Source: Acidobacteriota bacterium
GTDB taxonomy: Bacteria; Acidobacteriota; UBA4820; DSQY01
Length of the DNA: 12,763 nt
Direction: 5' to 3'
Assembly: GCA_021814355.1 (NCBI GenBank)
Contig: JAKAIJ010000054.1
Coordinates: 1-12,763, forward strand
The position numbers and the translations under genes were made by a program. The notes below the pieces were generated by a model, which did not search any database, was not told the DNA's origin, and was given only the letters and a program-made list of their open reading frames with translations. This document shows, in pieces, positions 6,148-12,763 of the stretch (positions within the stretch are counted from its first letter, which is position 1; the number at the start of each line of letters is the position of its first letter).

Positions 6148-7242
6148 CTACTCGGCCGGTTCGTAAAGGGTGCGCCGCTTGCGGGGGGTGAACCCGGCGT
6201 CGGCAATGAGCCGGCGCAGCTCGGCCTCGTTGGTGGCGTTCCGGCACCCCGCCGCCGCCACCACGTTCTCCTCGATCATCACCGAGCCCATGTCGTTGGC
6301 CCCGAAGTGGAGCGCCACCTGCCCCATCTTGAGCCCCTGCGTCACCCAGCTCGCCTGGACGTTGTCCACGTTGTCCAGAAAGAGCCGCGAGAGGGCGAGC
6401 ACCCGCAGATAGTCCACCCCGGTGGGATGGGCCGAGGCCAGCGGCAGCCCCTCGGACCGCTGGTAGGTCCAGGGAATGAAGGCGGTGAACCCGCCCGTGC
6501 GGTCCTGCAGCTCCCGCACGTGGCCCAAGTGGACCAGGATGTCCCGCGGGCCCTCGATGGAGCCGAACATCATCGTGGCGGTGGTCCGGAGCCCCTGGCG
6601 GTGGGCCTCCTCCATGACCGCCAGCCACTCCTTCACCGTGGCCTTGCCCGGCGCCATCCTGCGCCTCACCTCCTCCGAGAGGATCTCCGCGCCTCCGCCC
6701 GGGATGCTCATGAGCCCCGCGGCCTTCAGCCGGCCGATGACCTCGGGGAGGGGCATCTTGAAAAGCTTGGAGAAGAAGGTGATCTCGGGCGGCGAGAAGC
6801 AGTGGAGGTGGACCTTCGGGAACTCCCGGCGGATGGCGGAGAGCAGCTCCTCGTAGAAGGAGAAGGGCAGGGCAGGGTTGTGGCCGCCCTGCAGGAGGAT
6901 CCCCGTCCCTCCCAGCTCCACCGTCTCCCGGACCTTCCCGAGGATGACCTCCAGGGGCAGCACGTACCCCTCCTCGCTCCCCGGCTTCCGGTAGAAGGCG
7001 CAGAAGGTGCAATTGGAGACGCAGATGTTCCCGTAGTTGATGTTCCGGTCCACGATGTAGGTGGCCACGGAATCGGGGTGCTTGCGGGCCCGCGCGTCGT
7101 CCGCGGCCTGGGCCAGCTCCAGGAAGTTCGCGCTCCGAAGGAGGGCGAGCCCCTCCTCGAAGGAGAGCCGCTCCCCGGCGAAGGCCCGGTCCAAGGCCCG
7201 GTCGCAAAGCGTCCTCTCAAGGGGCGACGTCGAGGCATCCAC
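6148..7242 (-). CDS. mqnC: Cyclic dehypoxanthinyl futalosine synthase MqnC (radical SAM)
   Basis: Radical SAM enzyme that cyclises dehypoxanthine futalosine in the futalosine route to menaquinone. The 364-residue product has the cluster motif CVSNCTFC (Cys74, Cys78, Cys81), then GGTGILLQGGHNP, HCFSPPEI, SIPGGGAEIL, TATMMFGSIE and TGGFTAFIPWTYQ, which follow the MqnC rather than the MqnE pattern. ATG 7242 lies inside the end of mqnA (26-bp overlap), with GGGAG about 10 bases upstream, indicating translational coupling. It is the last gene of the minus-strand operon. The paralogue MqnE (aminofutalosine synthase) is the main alternative and cannot be fully excluded by eye, but the motif wording favours MqnC. 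Confidence 0.93.
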   Translation of the reverse strand: MDASTSPLERTLCDRALDRAFAGERLSFEEGLALLRSANFLELAQAADDARARKHPDSVATYIVDRNINYGNICVSNCTFCAFYRKPGSEEGYVLPLEVILGKVRETVELGGTGILLQGGHNPALPFSFYEELLSAIRREFPKVHLHCFSPPEITFFSKLFKMPLPEVIGRLKAAGLMSIPGGGAEILSEEVRRRMAPGKATVKEWLAVMEEAHRQGLRTTATMMFGSIEGPRDILVHLGHVRELQDRTGGFTAFIPWTYQRSEGLPLASAHPTGVDYLRVLALSRLFLDNVDNVQASWVTQGLKMGQVALHFGANDMGSVMIEENVVAAAGCRNATNEAELRRLIADAGFTPRKRRTLYEPAE

Positions 7243-7996
7243 GGTTCATCTCCCAGCCGAAGGCCTCGCGCAGGAAGCGCGAGAGGGACTCGGCTTCCCT
7301 CCGTCCGAAGGTGTAATGGAGGTGGTTGCGCAGGTATTCCTCGGCTTGCGCCGGCGCCATCCCCTGCTCCGCCGCCTCCGCCGCGATCTCGCGCAGGCGC
7401 TCCCGGCCCCGGGCGTAGGAGTCGAGCAGCACGGGCCGCGCCGCCTCCCGCACCGCGGTGTCCCGGACCGCCCAGGCGGCGAAAACGAAGGGAAGGCCCG
7501 TGGCCCTCACCCACTCCGCGGCCAGATCGAGCCGGGGCAGCCCCTCTAGGGCCGGCGGCAGGCCGAGGGCCCGGTCCCCGATGACGAGGAGGGCCTGACC
7601 GGGTCGGAGGGCGGCGGGGAGCTCCCGCCACTCCGCGTAGCCGGGCTTCAGCCCTCGATAGCGCTCGAGCAGGAGGCGGGAGAGCGCCTGGGAGGTCCGG
7701 CTCGCCGGGTCCAGGAGGACCTCGCCCACCTCCTCCAGCGGACCGCCGCACACCAGAAGGACGGAGGTCACCTCCCCCGCCGCCGCCACGCAGAGGGGGG
7801 CCGCCATGACCAGGTCGGGGGTCTGGGCGAACACCGCGCAGGGGACGAGCCCCAGGTCGGCCTCGCCCGCCAGGAGCTTGCGCGCGCATTCCGAGGGCGC
7901 GTCGAAACCGACCTGCCAGTCCGCGGGGTGATGACCTTCCCTGAGCCCCCAGCAGAGGGGAGCGGCGTTGAGGAAGCCCACCGCGGAGACCCGCAT
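7217..7996 (-). CDS. mqnA: Chorismate dehydratase MqnA
   Basis: First committed enzyme of the futalosine menaquinone pathway: dehydrates chorismate to 3-[(1-carboxyvinyl)oxy]benzoate. The 259-residue product has a periplasmic-binding-protein-like fold, typical of MqnA/MqnD, with VGFLNAAPLCWGL at the N-terminus, PSECARKLLAGEADLGLVPCAVF (about 33-55) and LLVIGDRAL in the middle. The ATG at 7996 overlaps the cinA stop by one base (TGATG), so translation is probably coupled. No signal peptide is present, so it acts in the cytoplasm. The closely related family member MqnD acts later in the pathway; the N-terminal motif and adjacency to mqnC favour MqnA. mqnB, mqnD and mqnE are not in the window. 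Confidence 0.92.
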   Translation of the reverse strand: MRVSAVGFLNAAPLCWGLREGHHPADWQVGFDAPSECARKLLAGEADLGLVPCAVFAQTPDLVMAAPLCVAAAGEVTSVLLVCGGPLEEVGEVLLDPASRTSQALSRLLLERYRGLKPGYAEWRELPAALRPGQALLVIGDRALGLPPALEGLPRLDLAAEWVRATGLPFVFAAWAVRDTAVREAARPVLLDSYARGRERLREIAAEAAEQGMAPAQAEEYLRNHLHYTFGRREAESLSRFLREAFGWEMNRGCLDVAP

Positions 7997-9240
7997 CAGC
8001 CTCGCTCCTCCACCGCGCGCCAGAGCCGGAAGAGGAGGGCGTTGGCCGCGAGCTCCATGACCGAGGCGCGGTCCAGGGGAAAGTGCAGCTCGAGGGTCCG
8101 CTCGATGCCGGGACCCGCGATCCCCACCCAGACCATGCCCACGGGCTTCTTCGGCGTCCCGCCCTCGGGTCCGGCGACGCCGGTGGTGGCGGCGCCCCAG
8201 GTGGCCTGGAACCGGGCCCGCGCGCCCCGGGCCATGGCGAGGGCCGTCTCGCCGCTCACCGCGCCGCACGCCTCCAGGGTCGCCTCGGGCACGCTCAGGA
8301 GCTGCACCTTGGCGGCGTTGGCGTAGGCCGTCACGGAGCCCAGGAAGTAGCGCGAGGCGCCGGGGACCGAAACCACCTTCTGCGCGGCGAGGCCGCCCGT
8401 GCAGGACTCGGCGAGCGCCAGGGTCTCCCCCCTCGCCAGCAGGGCGCGCCCCAGCACCTGGGGAAGCGGGGCTCCGTCGAGGCTCACGAGGTGCGGGCCC
8501 AGCCCTTCGGCCAGCGCCCCGCGCACCTCCGCCTCCAGCTCCTGGAGCCCCTCGGCCGGGGGGGCGCGGAGGGTGAAGGCGATCTCCAAGATGCCCAGCG
8601 CCGGCAGGATGGAGACCGCGACGCCGGGCCGGGAGTACCAGGGGCGCAGGGTCCTCTCGGCCCGGACCTCGGGGAGGCCCGCCACCGTGGCCCGCACCAC
8701 CCGCACCTCGGGGCGTCGGGGAAACCGTGCGGCGAGGCGGGGGAGAACCTCGTTCTCCAAGATGTCCTCGAACTCGCGGGGGACGCCGGGTAGTAGCGCC
8801 ACCACCTTTCCCTCGCGCTCGAGCCAGTTGCCGCAGGCCAGCCCTGCCCGGTTGGGAAGGAGCTCGGCCCCCTCCACCACCAGGGCCTGACGCCACCCCA
8901 GCTCATCCAGCTTCCGGCCCCAGCCCGCGAGGCGCTCCCGCAGGTGGTCCGCCCAGGCCAGGTCCTCGCGGATGCCGGCCCCGAAAAGCCGGGCCACCGC
9001 CTCCCGCGTGAGGTCGTCCCCGGTGGGACCGAGCCCGCCGGAGGCGATCACCACGTCGGCGCAGGCGAGGGCCGCCCGGAGGGCCTCGGCGATGGACGCC
9101 TCCCGGTCCTCCACGCGCGCCACTAGGCTCAAGGAGACGCCCAGCTCGGCGAGCCTCTGGCGGGCGCGGGGCCCGTTGGCGTCCCGGCGGAGCGGGTCGA
9201 GCATCTCGGAGCCGATGATCAGAAGCGCCCCGGTGGCCAT
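7996..9240 (-). CDS. cinA: CinA-type protein: MoCF-like domain plus NMN deamidase domain
   Basis: Two-domain protein of 414 residues, the normal CinA length. The N-terminal half (1-170) is the molybdopterin-binding-like domain, with SGGLGPTGDDLTREAVA (67-83) and LLPGVPREFE (149-158); in characterised homologues this type has ADP-ribose/NAD-linked pyrophosphatase activity. The C-terminal domain (about 260-414) is PncC-like NMN amidohydrolase, with AESCTGG (Ser279), TAYANAAK (Tyr306, Lys311) and TGVAGPEGGTPKKPVG, and would recycle NMN to nicotinate mononucleotide. ATG 9240 has GGGAGAGGAG just upstream and gives the family N-terminus. The first motif reads IGSEML with the following Gly lost, where IGTELLxG is usual, so the N-terminal activity may be altered. 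The old 'competence-damage' name says little about its role. It starts 4 bp after plsC and overlaps mqnA by one base. Confidence 0.93.
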   Translation of the reverse strand: MATGALLIIGSEMLDPLRRDANGPRARQRLAELGVSLSLVARVEDREASIAEALRAALACADVVIASGGLGPTGDDLTREAVARLFGAGIREDLAWADHLRERLAGWGRKLDELGWRQALVVEGAELLPNRAGLACGNWLEREGKVVALLPGVPREFEDILENEVLPRLAARFPRRPEVRVVRATVAGLPEVRAERTLRPWYSRPGVAVSILPALGILEIAFTLRAPPAEGLQELEAEVRGALAEGLGPHLVSLDGAPLPQVLGRALLARGETLALAESCTGGLAAQKVVSVPGASRYFLGSVTAYANAAKVQLLSVPEATLEACGAVSGETALAMARGARARFQATWGAATTGVAGPEGGTPKKPVGMVWVGIAGPGIERTLELHFPLDRASVMELAANALLFRLWRAVEERG

Positions 9241-9244
9241 GGGT

Positions 9245-9895
9245 TCACTCCTCTCCCACGTAGTCGCCGCACCCGTGCTCTTGCAGAAGCGCGGCGATGG
9301 CCCCGCGGACTTTTTCCGCGAGAAGGTCGGGGGTTCCGCCGGCGAAGGGGGGGATCGGGTCCCCGACAAAGACCCGGACCTTCCTGGGCCTGGGGAACCA
9401 AACGCCGGCGGGAAAGGCCTCGCGGGTCCCCGCGATCGCGACGGGGACCACCGGAACCCCGGCGCGCTGGGCGAAGACGCCGACCCCCCTCTGGGCCGGC
9501 AGGAGCTGCCCCGTGCGGGAGCGCTGGCCCTCGGGGAAGATGCCGACGCAGTGCCCGTCCTTGAGCACGCGCAGGATCTTTCTCATGGCGGCGGTCTGGA
9601 AGGGCTGGCCCGCCGCCACGGGGATGACGTCCATGAGGCGCGAGAAGAGGTAGAAGGTCGCCTTGCGGAACATCTCCCCCGACATGACGAACCAGATCCT
9701 CCGGGGCATGGCGATGCCCAGGAGGGGCGGGTCGGCGAAGGAGAAGTGGTTGGCCGCGAACACCAGCCCCCCGTCCCGCGGGATCTTCTCCCGGCCCCGG
9801 ACGGAGAGGCGGAAATAGGGCACGAGAAGCCCGCCCAGCGCCGTCTTGGCGGCGGCGTAGGAGGTCCACTTGACGGCGGCCTTGACGCGGTGCAC
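9245..9895 (-). CDS. 1-acyl-sn-glycerol-3-phosphate acyltransferase family (PlsC-like)
   Basis: Probably transfers an acyl chain to lysophosphatidic acid to make phosphatidic acid at the inner face of the membrane. The 216-residue product carries the acyltransferase motifs: NHFSFAD (catalytic His50 and Asp55), the GIFPEGQRSRTG block (118-129) and VPVVPVAIAGT (147-157). The start is GTG at 9895, preceded by GGGAGGGG; the N-terminus has a mildly hydrophobic amphipathic stretch (about 15-28). It lies 34 bp after truB and 4 bp before cinA. The family also contains acyltransferases for other lysophospholipids and lipid A-type substrates, so PlsC is the likely but unproven identity; many genomes carry several paralogues. 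Confidence 0.9.
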   Translation of the reverse strand: MHRVKAAVKWTSYAAAKTALGGLLVPYFRLSVRGREKIPRDGGLVFAANHFSFADPPLLGIAMPRRIWFVMSGEMFRKATFYLFSRLMDVIPVAAGQPFQTAAMRKILRVLKDGHCVGIFPEGQRSRTGQLLPAQRGVGVFAQRAGVPVVPVAIAGTREAFPAGVWFPRPRKVRVFVGDPIPPFAGGTPDLLAEKVRGAIAALLQEHGCGDYVGEE

Positions 9896-9929
9896 GGCGC
9901 GGCCCCTCCCAGGAGCGGGGCGAGACTCG

Positions 9930-10814
9930 TTACGGAAAGACGGTCTCCGGGTGGATCTGCCGCCCCTCGACCCGGCCCAGGGCCACGAACCGCTCCGAGG
10001 GCCCCACCACCTTGACGCGCTGGCCCTGGGCGATCAGCCCGGGGGGGGCAGGGATGTTCTGGCCGTTGAGCAGGAGCCGCTCCTCCCGGTGGGTCACCCG
10101 CTGGACCGGCAGCCCGGCGTCAATGGCGTCGAAGGCGACGAAGCCCTTCGCCGCGAAGGGGGCCGAAAGGGGGTTGGCGTCCTGGACCGAGAAGGGGCCC
10201 ACGGCGGTCCGGCAGAGCTGGTAGCAGTGGGCCGGGGAGCCCAGTGCCAGGCCCAGGTCCCGCGCGACGGCGCGCACGTAAGTTCCCGAGGAGCAGCGGA
10301 GCCGGAAGTGGACGTCCGCCGCGGAGACCGGGGCCACGCTGAAGGCGAAGATCTCCACGGGGACCGGCGGGAGCTCCACCGCCTCGCCCTCCCGGGCGAG
10401 CTCGTAGGCCCGCCGGCTCCCCACCCTCTTGGCGGAGAAGGCGGGGGGCACCTGTTGGGAGGGGCCTACGAAGCGGTTCGCGGCGGCCTGCCACCCCGCG
10501 GCGTCCAGCTCGGGGGGCGCGCCGGTCGCGGTGACCCTGCCGTCCCGGTCGAAGCTGTCGGTGGCCGTCCCGAAGCGGAAGACCCCCTCGTAGGTCTTGT
10601 CCATCCGCTGGAAGAGGCCCGCGAGCCGGGTGGCCTTGCCCAAAAGGAGGATGAGAAGCCCCGTGCAGAAGGGGTCCAGGGTCCCGCCGTGGCCCACCTT
10701 GAACTTTCTCGGCAGCAGGGCTCGGAGCGCGTCCACGCAGTCGTGCGAGGTCATCCCCGACGGCTTGTCCAGAAGCACCAGCCCCTCGCGGCCCTCGCCG
10801 CGCTCAGCGGTCAC
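9930..10814 (-). CDS. truB: tRNA pseudouridine(55) synthase TruB
   Basis: Converts U55 of the tRNA T-arm to pseudouridine. The 294-residue product has the TruB core: LVLLDKPSGMTSHD at the start, GHGGTLDPFCTGLL with catalytic Asp47 (usually GHTGTLDPLATG), KTYEGVFRFGTATDSFDRDG, the RRAYELAREG segment, CSSGTYVRAVARDLG, and a C-terminal PUA-like segment (GQRVKVVGPSERFVALGRV). The GTG start at 10814 has AAGGAGGG upstream and overlaps the end of rbfA by 11 bp. The position after infB and rbfA is the classic bacterial arrangement; rpsO and pnp, which often follow, are absent here and plsC follows instead. Confidence 0.96.
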   Translation of the reverse strand: MTAERGEGREGLVLLDKPSGMTSHDCVDALRALLPRKFKVGHGGTLDPFCTGLLILLLGKATRLAGLFQRMDKTYEGVFRFGTATDSFDRDGRVTATGAPPELDAAGWQAAANRFVGPSQQVPPAFSAKRVGSRRAYELAREGEAVELPPVPVEIFAFSVAPVSAADVHFRLRCSSGTYVRAVARDLGLALGSPAHCYQLCRTAVGPFSVQDANPLSAPFAAKGFVAFDAIDAGLPVQRVTHREERLLLNGQNIPAPPGLIAQGQRVKVVGPSERFVALGRVEGRQIHPETVFP

Positions 10815-11166
10815 TTCCGCCCTCCTTCCGGATGCCGTCCAGGAGCTCCTCGATGCGGCGCGCCTGCACCTGCTGCTCGTCGTAGGTGAAGACGATCTCG
10901 GGCATCTGCCGGAGCCGGAGCCGGCCGGCCAGGTAGCGCCGGAGGCCCTTGAGGTTCTGGGCCAGGGCCTCGGCGGCGCTCTCCCTACCGAGCGCGGGCT
11001 CCAGGACGGTGTAGTAGACCTTCGCCAGGGAGAGGTCCCGGTTGAGCGCCACCTCGGTGAGGGTCACCCAGCGGAGCCGCTCGTCGCCCAGCTCCGTGAG
11101 CAGCGCGTTGGAGATGGCGTGCCGGAGCAGGTCCGCCACCTTGTCCGACTTCGCGAAACGGCGCAT
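10804..11166 (-). CDS. rbfA: Ribosome-binding factor A
   Basis: Small KH-fold protein that binds the 30S subunit and helps mature the 5' end of 16S rRNA, notably in the cold. At 120 residues it is of normal size, with the RbfA pattern RRFAKSDKVADLLRHAISNAL at the N-terminus, LTEVALNRDLSLAKVYYTVL in the middle and LRQMPEIVFTYDEQ near the C-terminus. Start ATG 11166 has GGAGG nine bases upstream. It lies 22 bp after the DUF503 gene and overlaps truB by 11 bp. Confidence 0.95.
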   Translation of the reverse strand: MRRFAKSDKVADLLRHAISNALLTELGDERLRWVTLTEVALNRDLSLAKVYYTVLEPALGRESAAEALAQNLKGLRRYLAGRLRLRQMPEIVFTYDEQQVQARRIEELLDGIRKEGGSDR

Positions 11167-11188
11167 GGCCGCGTCCTCCGACGGGGGA

Positions 11189-11488
11189 TCAGTGGCTCTC
11201 GGCCTCCACCGCGAAGACCTCCGCGGCGTAGTCGTCCTCCAGGAGCGCCACCGCCGCGCGCAGGAGCCCCTCGGCCGCCTCGGCCCGGTCCGCCAGGGCG
11301 GCGAGGGTGAGGGAGGCGAGGGACCGGTCGTCCCGCCAGCCGCTCTCGACGGCGGCGATCCCGAACCGGGACCGCGCCCGTTCGAGGAAGGAGCGGACCA
11401 CCCGGCGCTTCTCCTTCAGGCTGCGGGACCCGGGGACCCGGAAGTCCACACGGGCCACCGCGAGCGCCGAGCGCGACGCGGGCCGCAT
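11189..11488 (-). CDS. DUF503 / YlxP-like small protein
   Basis: A 99-residue member of the DUF503 family (Bacillus YlxP type), recognised by the SLKEKRRVVRSFLERARSRF segment (about 23-42), the AAVESGWRDDRSLASLTLAAL stretch and the conserved position between infB and rbfA. Its function is not firmly established; the persistent linkage to infB and rbfA suggests a part in ribosome maturation or translation initiation (inference). ATG 11488 is preceded by GGGAGGG six bases upstream, and the gene starts 22 bp after infB ends. Confidence 0.9.
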   Translation of the reverse strand: MRPASRSALAVARVDFRVPGSRSLKEKRRVVRSFLERARSRFGIAAVESGWRDDRSLASLTLAALADRAEAAEGLLRAAVALLEDDYAAEVFAVEAESH

Positions 11489-11510
11489 CGTGTCCCTCCC
11501 GGCCCTCCGG

Positions 11511-12763
11511 CTACAGCGTGCGGGCCTCCATCTGGGTCTCGAAGGCCTCGACGACGTCCCCCGGTTTCACGTCGTTGTAGTTCTCGATGCCGATGCCGCA
11601 CTCGGTGCCTTCCTTGACCTCCGAGGCGTCGTCCTTGAAGCGCTTGAGCGAGGCGAGCTTGCCGGTGTGGACGATGACGTTGTCCCGCAGCAGGCGCACC
11701 TGGGAGGCCCGCAGGACGCGCCCGTCGGCCACGACGCAGCCCGCCACGGTCCCCACGCCGGAGACCTTGAAGATCTGCTTCACCTCCGCGTGGCCGAGGA
11801 CCACCTCGCGCTCGATGGGCTTGAGCATGCCCGTGAGCGCCTGCTTCAGTTCCTCCACGAGGTCGTAGATGACGGTGTAGAGCTTGATGTCCACGCCCTC
11901 GGCCTTGGCCAGGTCGGTGGACTTGCGGTCGGGCCGCACGTTAAACCCGATGACGACGGCCTTGCTCGCGGCCGCCAGCAGGATGTCGCTCTCGGAGACG
12001 GCGCCCACGCCGCTGTGGACCACCCGCACCTTGATCTCGTCGGTGGAGCAGTCGGCCACCTGCTTGGCGACCGCTTCGAGGGAGCCCTGCACGTCGGCCT
12101 TCAGGATGAGCGCCAGCTCCTGGATCTCGCCCTGCTGGATCTGGCCGAACACGTTGTCCAGGCTCACCCCGCGGGAGGCGCGCAGGCTCCTCTGCTTCTC
12201 CTGCTCCTTGCGGTAGCCGGCCACCTGGCGGGCCTTGGCCTCGTCCTCCATGCCCTGGAAGGTGGCGCCCACCGCGGGCACCTCGGAGAAGCCCAGGACC
12301 TCCACCGGGGTGGAGGGGGTGGCGGCGTCGAGCTTCTCGCCGCGGTCGTCGAAGAGCCCGCGGACGCGGCCGTAGGTGGCGCCGCAGAGGAAGAAGTCCC
12401 CCACGCGCAGGGAGCCGTCCTGGACGAGGACCGTGGCCACGGGGCCCCGGGAGCGGTCCAGGCGTGACTCGAGCACGGTGCCACTGCATGGCTGGCCGGG
12501 GCTGGCCTTCAGGTTGAGCATGTCCGAGACCAGGGTCACCATCTCGAGCAGCTCCTCGATGCCCTGCCGCTTCTTCGCGGAGACGGGGCACCAGACCACG
12601 TCGCCGCCCCAGTCCTCGGTGAGGACGCCGTGCTGGCTCAGCTCGCGCTTCACGCGCTCCGCGTCGGCACCGGGCTTGTCCATCTTGTTGATGGCCACGA
12701 CCATGGGGACGTTGGCGGCCTTGCAGTGGTTGATGGCTTCGAGGGTCTGGGGCATGACGCCGT
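11511..12763 (-). CDS. infB: Translation initiation factor IF-2, C-terminal part (5' end outside window)
   Basis: GTPase that places initiator fMet-tRNA on the 30S subunit and promotes subunit joining. About 416 C-terminal residues are visible. The frame runs off the right edge, so the ATG at 12755 is internal (MPQTLEAI of the GTPase domain). G4 (NKMD, bases 12678-12689) and G5 (SAK) are visible; G1-G3 and the long N-terminal region are outside. The rest follows the order of IF-2 domains: a beta-barrel domain (RGPVATVLVQDGSLRVGDFFLCG), the linker and third domain (ALILKADVQGSLEAV, VGAVSESDILLAAAS), and the C-terminal fMet-tRNA-binding domain ending GIGIENYNDVKPGDVVEAFE. It is the most upstream visible gene of the eight-gene minus-strand operon; nusA is commonly found before it but cannot be seen here. 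Confidence 0.97.
   Translation of the reverse strand, partial: GVMPQTLEAINHCKAANVPMVVAINKMDKPGADAERVKRELSQHGVLTEDWGGDVVWCPVSAKKRQGIEELLEMVTLVSDMLNLKASPGQPCSGTVLESRLDRSRGPVATVLVQDGSLRVGDFFLCGATYGRVRGLFDDRGEKLDAATPSTPVEVLGFSEVPAVGATFQGMEDEAKARQVAGYRKEQEKQRSLRASRGVSLDNVFGQIQQGEIQELALILKADVQGSLEAVAKQVADCSTDEIKVRVVHSGVGAVSESDILLAAASKAVVIGFNVRPDRKSTDLAKAEGVDIKLYTVIYDLVEELKQALTGMLKPIEREVVLGHAEVKQIFKVSGVGTVAGCVVADGRVLRASQVRLLRDNVIVHTGKLASLKRFKDDASEVKEGTECGIGIENYNDVKPGDVVEAFETQMEARTL

Noticed and set aside
5408..7207. A 599-codon minus-strand frame across mqnC and the FKBP gene
   Set aside because: Arg/Gly/Pro-rich shadow; MqnC motifs occur in another frame and FKBP on the opposite strand.
6307..7584. 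Long plus-strand frame antisense to mqnC and mqnA
   Set aside because: Mirror-frame artefact of high third-position GC; no ribosome binding site or recognisable domain.
1..12763. CRISPR array, tRNA, transposon, phage or toxin-antitoxin genes
   Set aside because: I saw no spaced direct repeats, cloverleaf-like sequence, transposase or integrase motifs; gaps are short and filled by terminators and promoters.

Overview
This is a GC-rich (roughly two-thirds G+C), gene-dense bacterial chromosome segment with twelve complete protein genes and two cut by the window edges. I see no RNA genes, mobile elements, CRISPR arrays or phage genes, and the content looks like core housekeeping. A free-living, respiring, menaquinone-using bacterium is suggested by citrate synthase, an acyl-CoA dehydrogenase and two futalosine-pathway menaquinone genes (mqnA, mqnC). 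The eukaryote-like form of citrate synthase, the futalosine genes and the high GC would fit an Acidobacteriota or deltaproteobacterial-type lineage. That placement is inference and was not tested.

Layout. (1) 1-3034, + strand: the 3' part of a eukaryote-type citrate synthase, a strong intrinsic terminator, then a long acyl-CoA dehydrogenase with its own ribosome binding site. (2) 3035-4308: nadA (quinolinate synthase) on the minus strand, convergent with the dehydrogenase across a hairpin terminator and divergent from the next gene. The 145-187 bp nadA upstream region (depending on which nadA start is used) holds an 8+8 bp inverted repeat and an extended -10 promoter for the rightward gene. 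(3) 4309-6046: an uncharacterised single-pass membrane protein (+), rpsT for ribosomal protein S20 (-, TTG start, consensus-like sigma70 promoter), and an exported FKBP-type prolyl isomerase (+). (4) 6148-12763: eight minus-strand genes with gaps of 34 bp or less, or overlaps, probably one transcription unit in the order infB (5' end outside the window), DUF503/ylxP-like, rbfA, truB, plsC-like, cinA, mqnA, mqnC.

How they work together. The infB-DUF503-rbfA-truB block is the common bacterial translation-initiation, 30S-maturation and tRNA-modification cluster. Here it runs directly into a phospholipid acyltransferase, an NMN-deamidase-type CinA and the first and third enzymes of futalosine menaquinone synthesis, with overlaps that suggest translational coupling at the distal end. 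Two separate NAD-metabolism steps are present: de novo synthesis (NadA) and NMN salvage (CinA C-terminal domain).

I found no convincing previously undescribed system. The points most worth a second look are the fused translation/menaquinone operon, the inverted repeat upstream of nadA, the uncharacterised membrane protein and the unusual CinA N-terminal motif.
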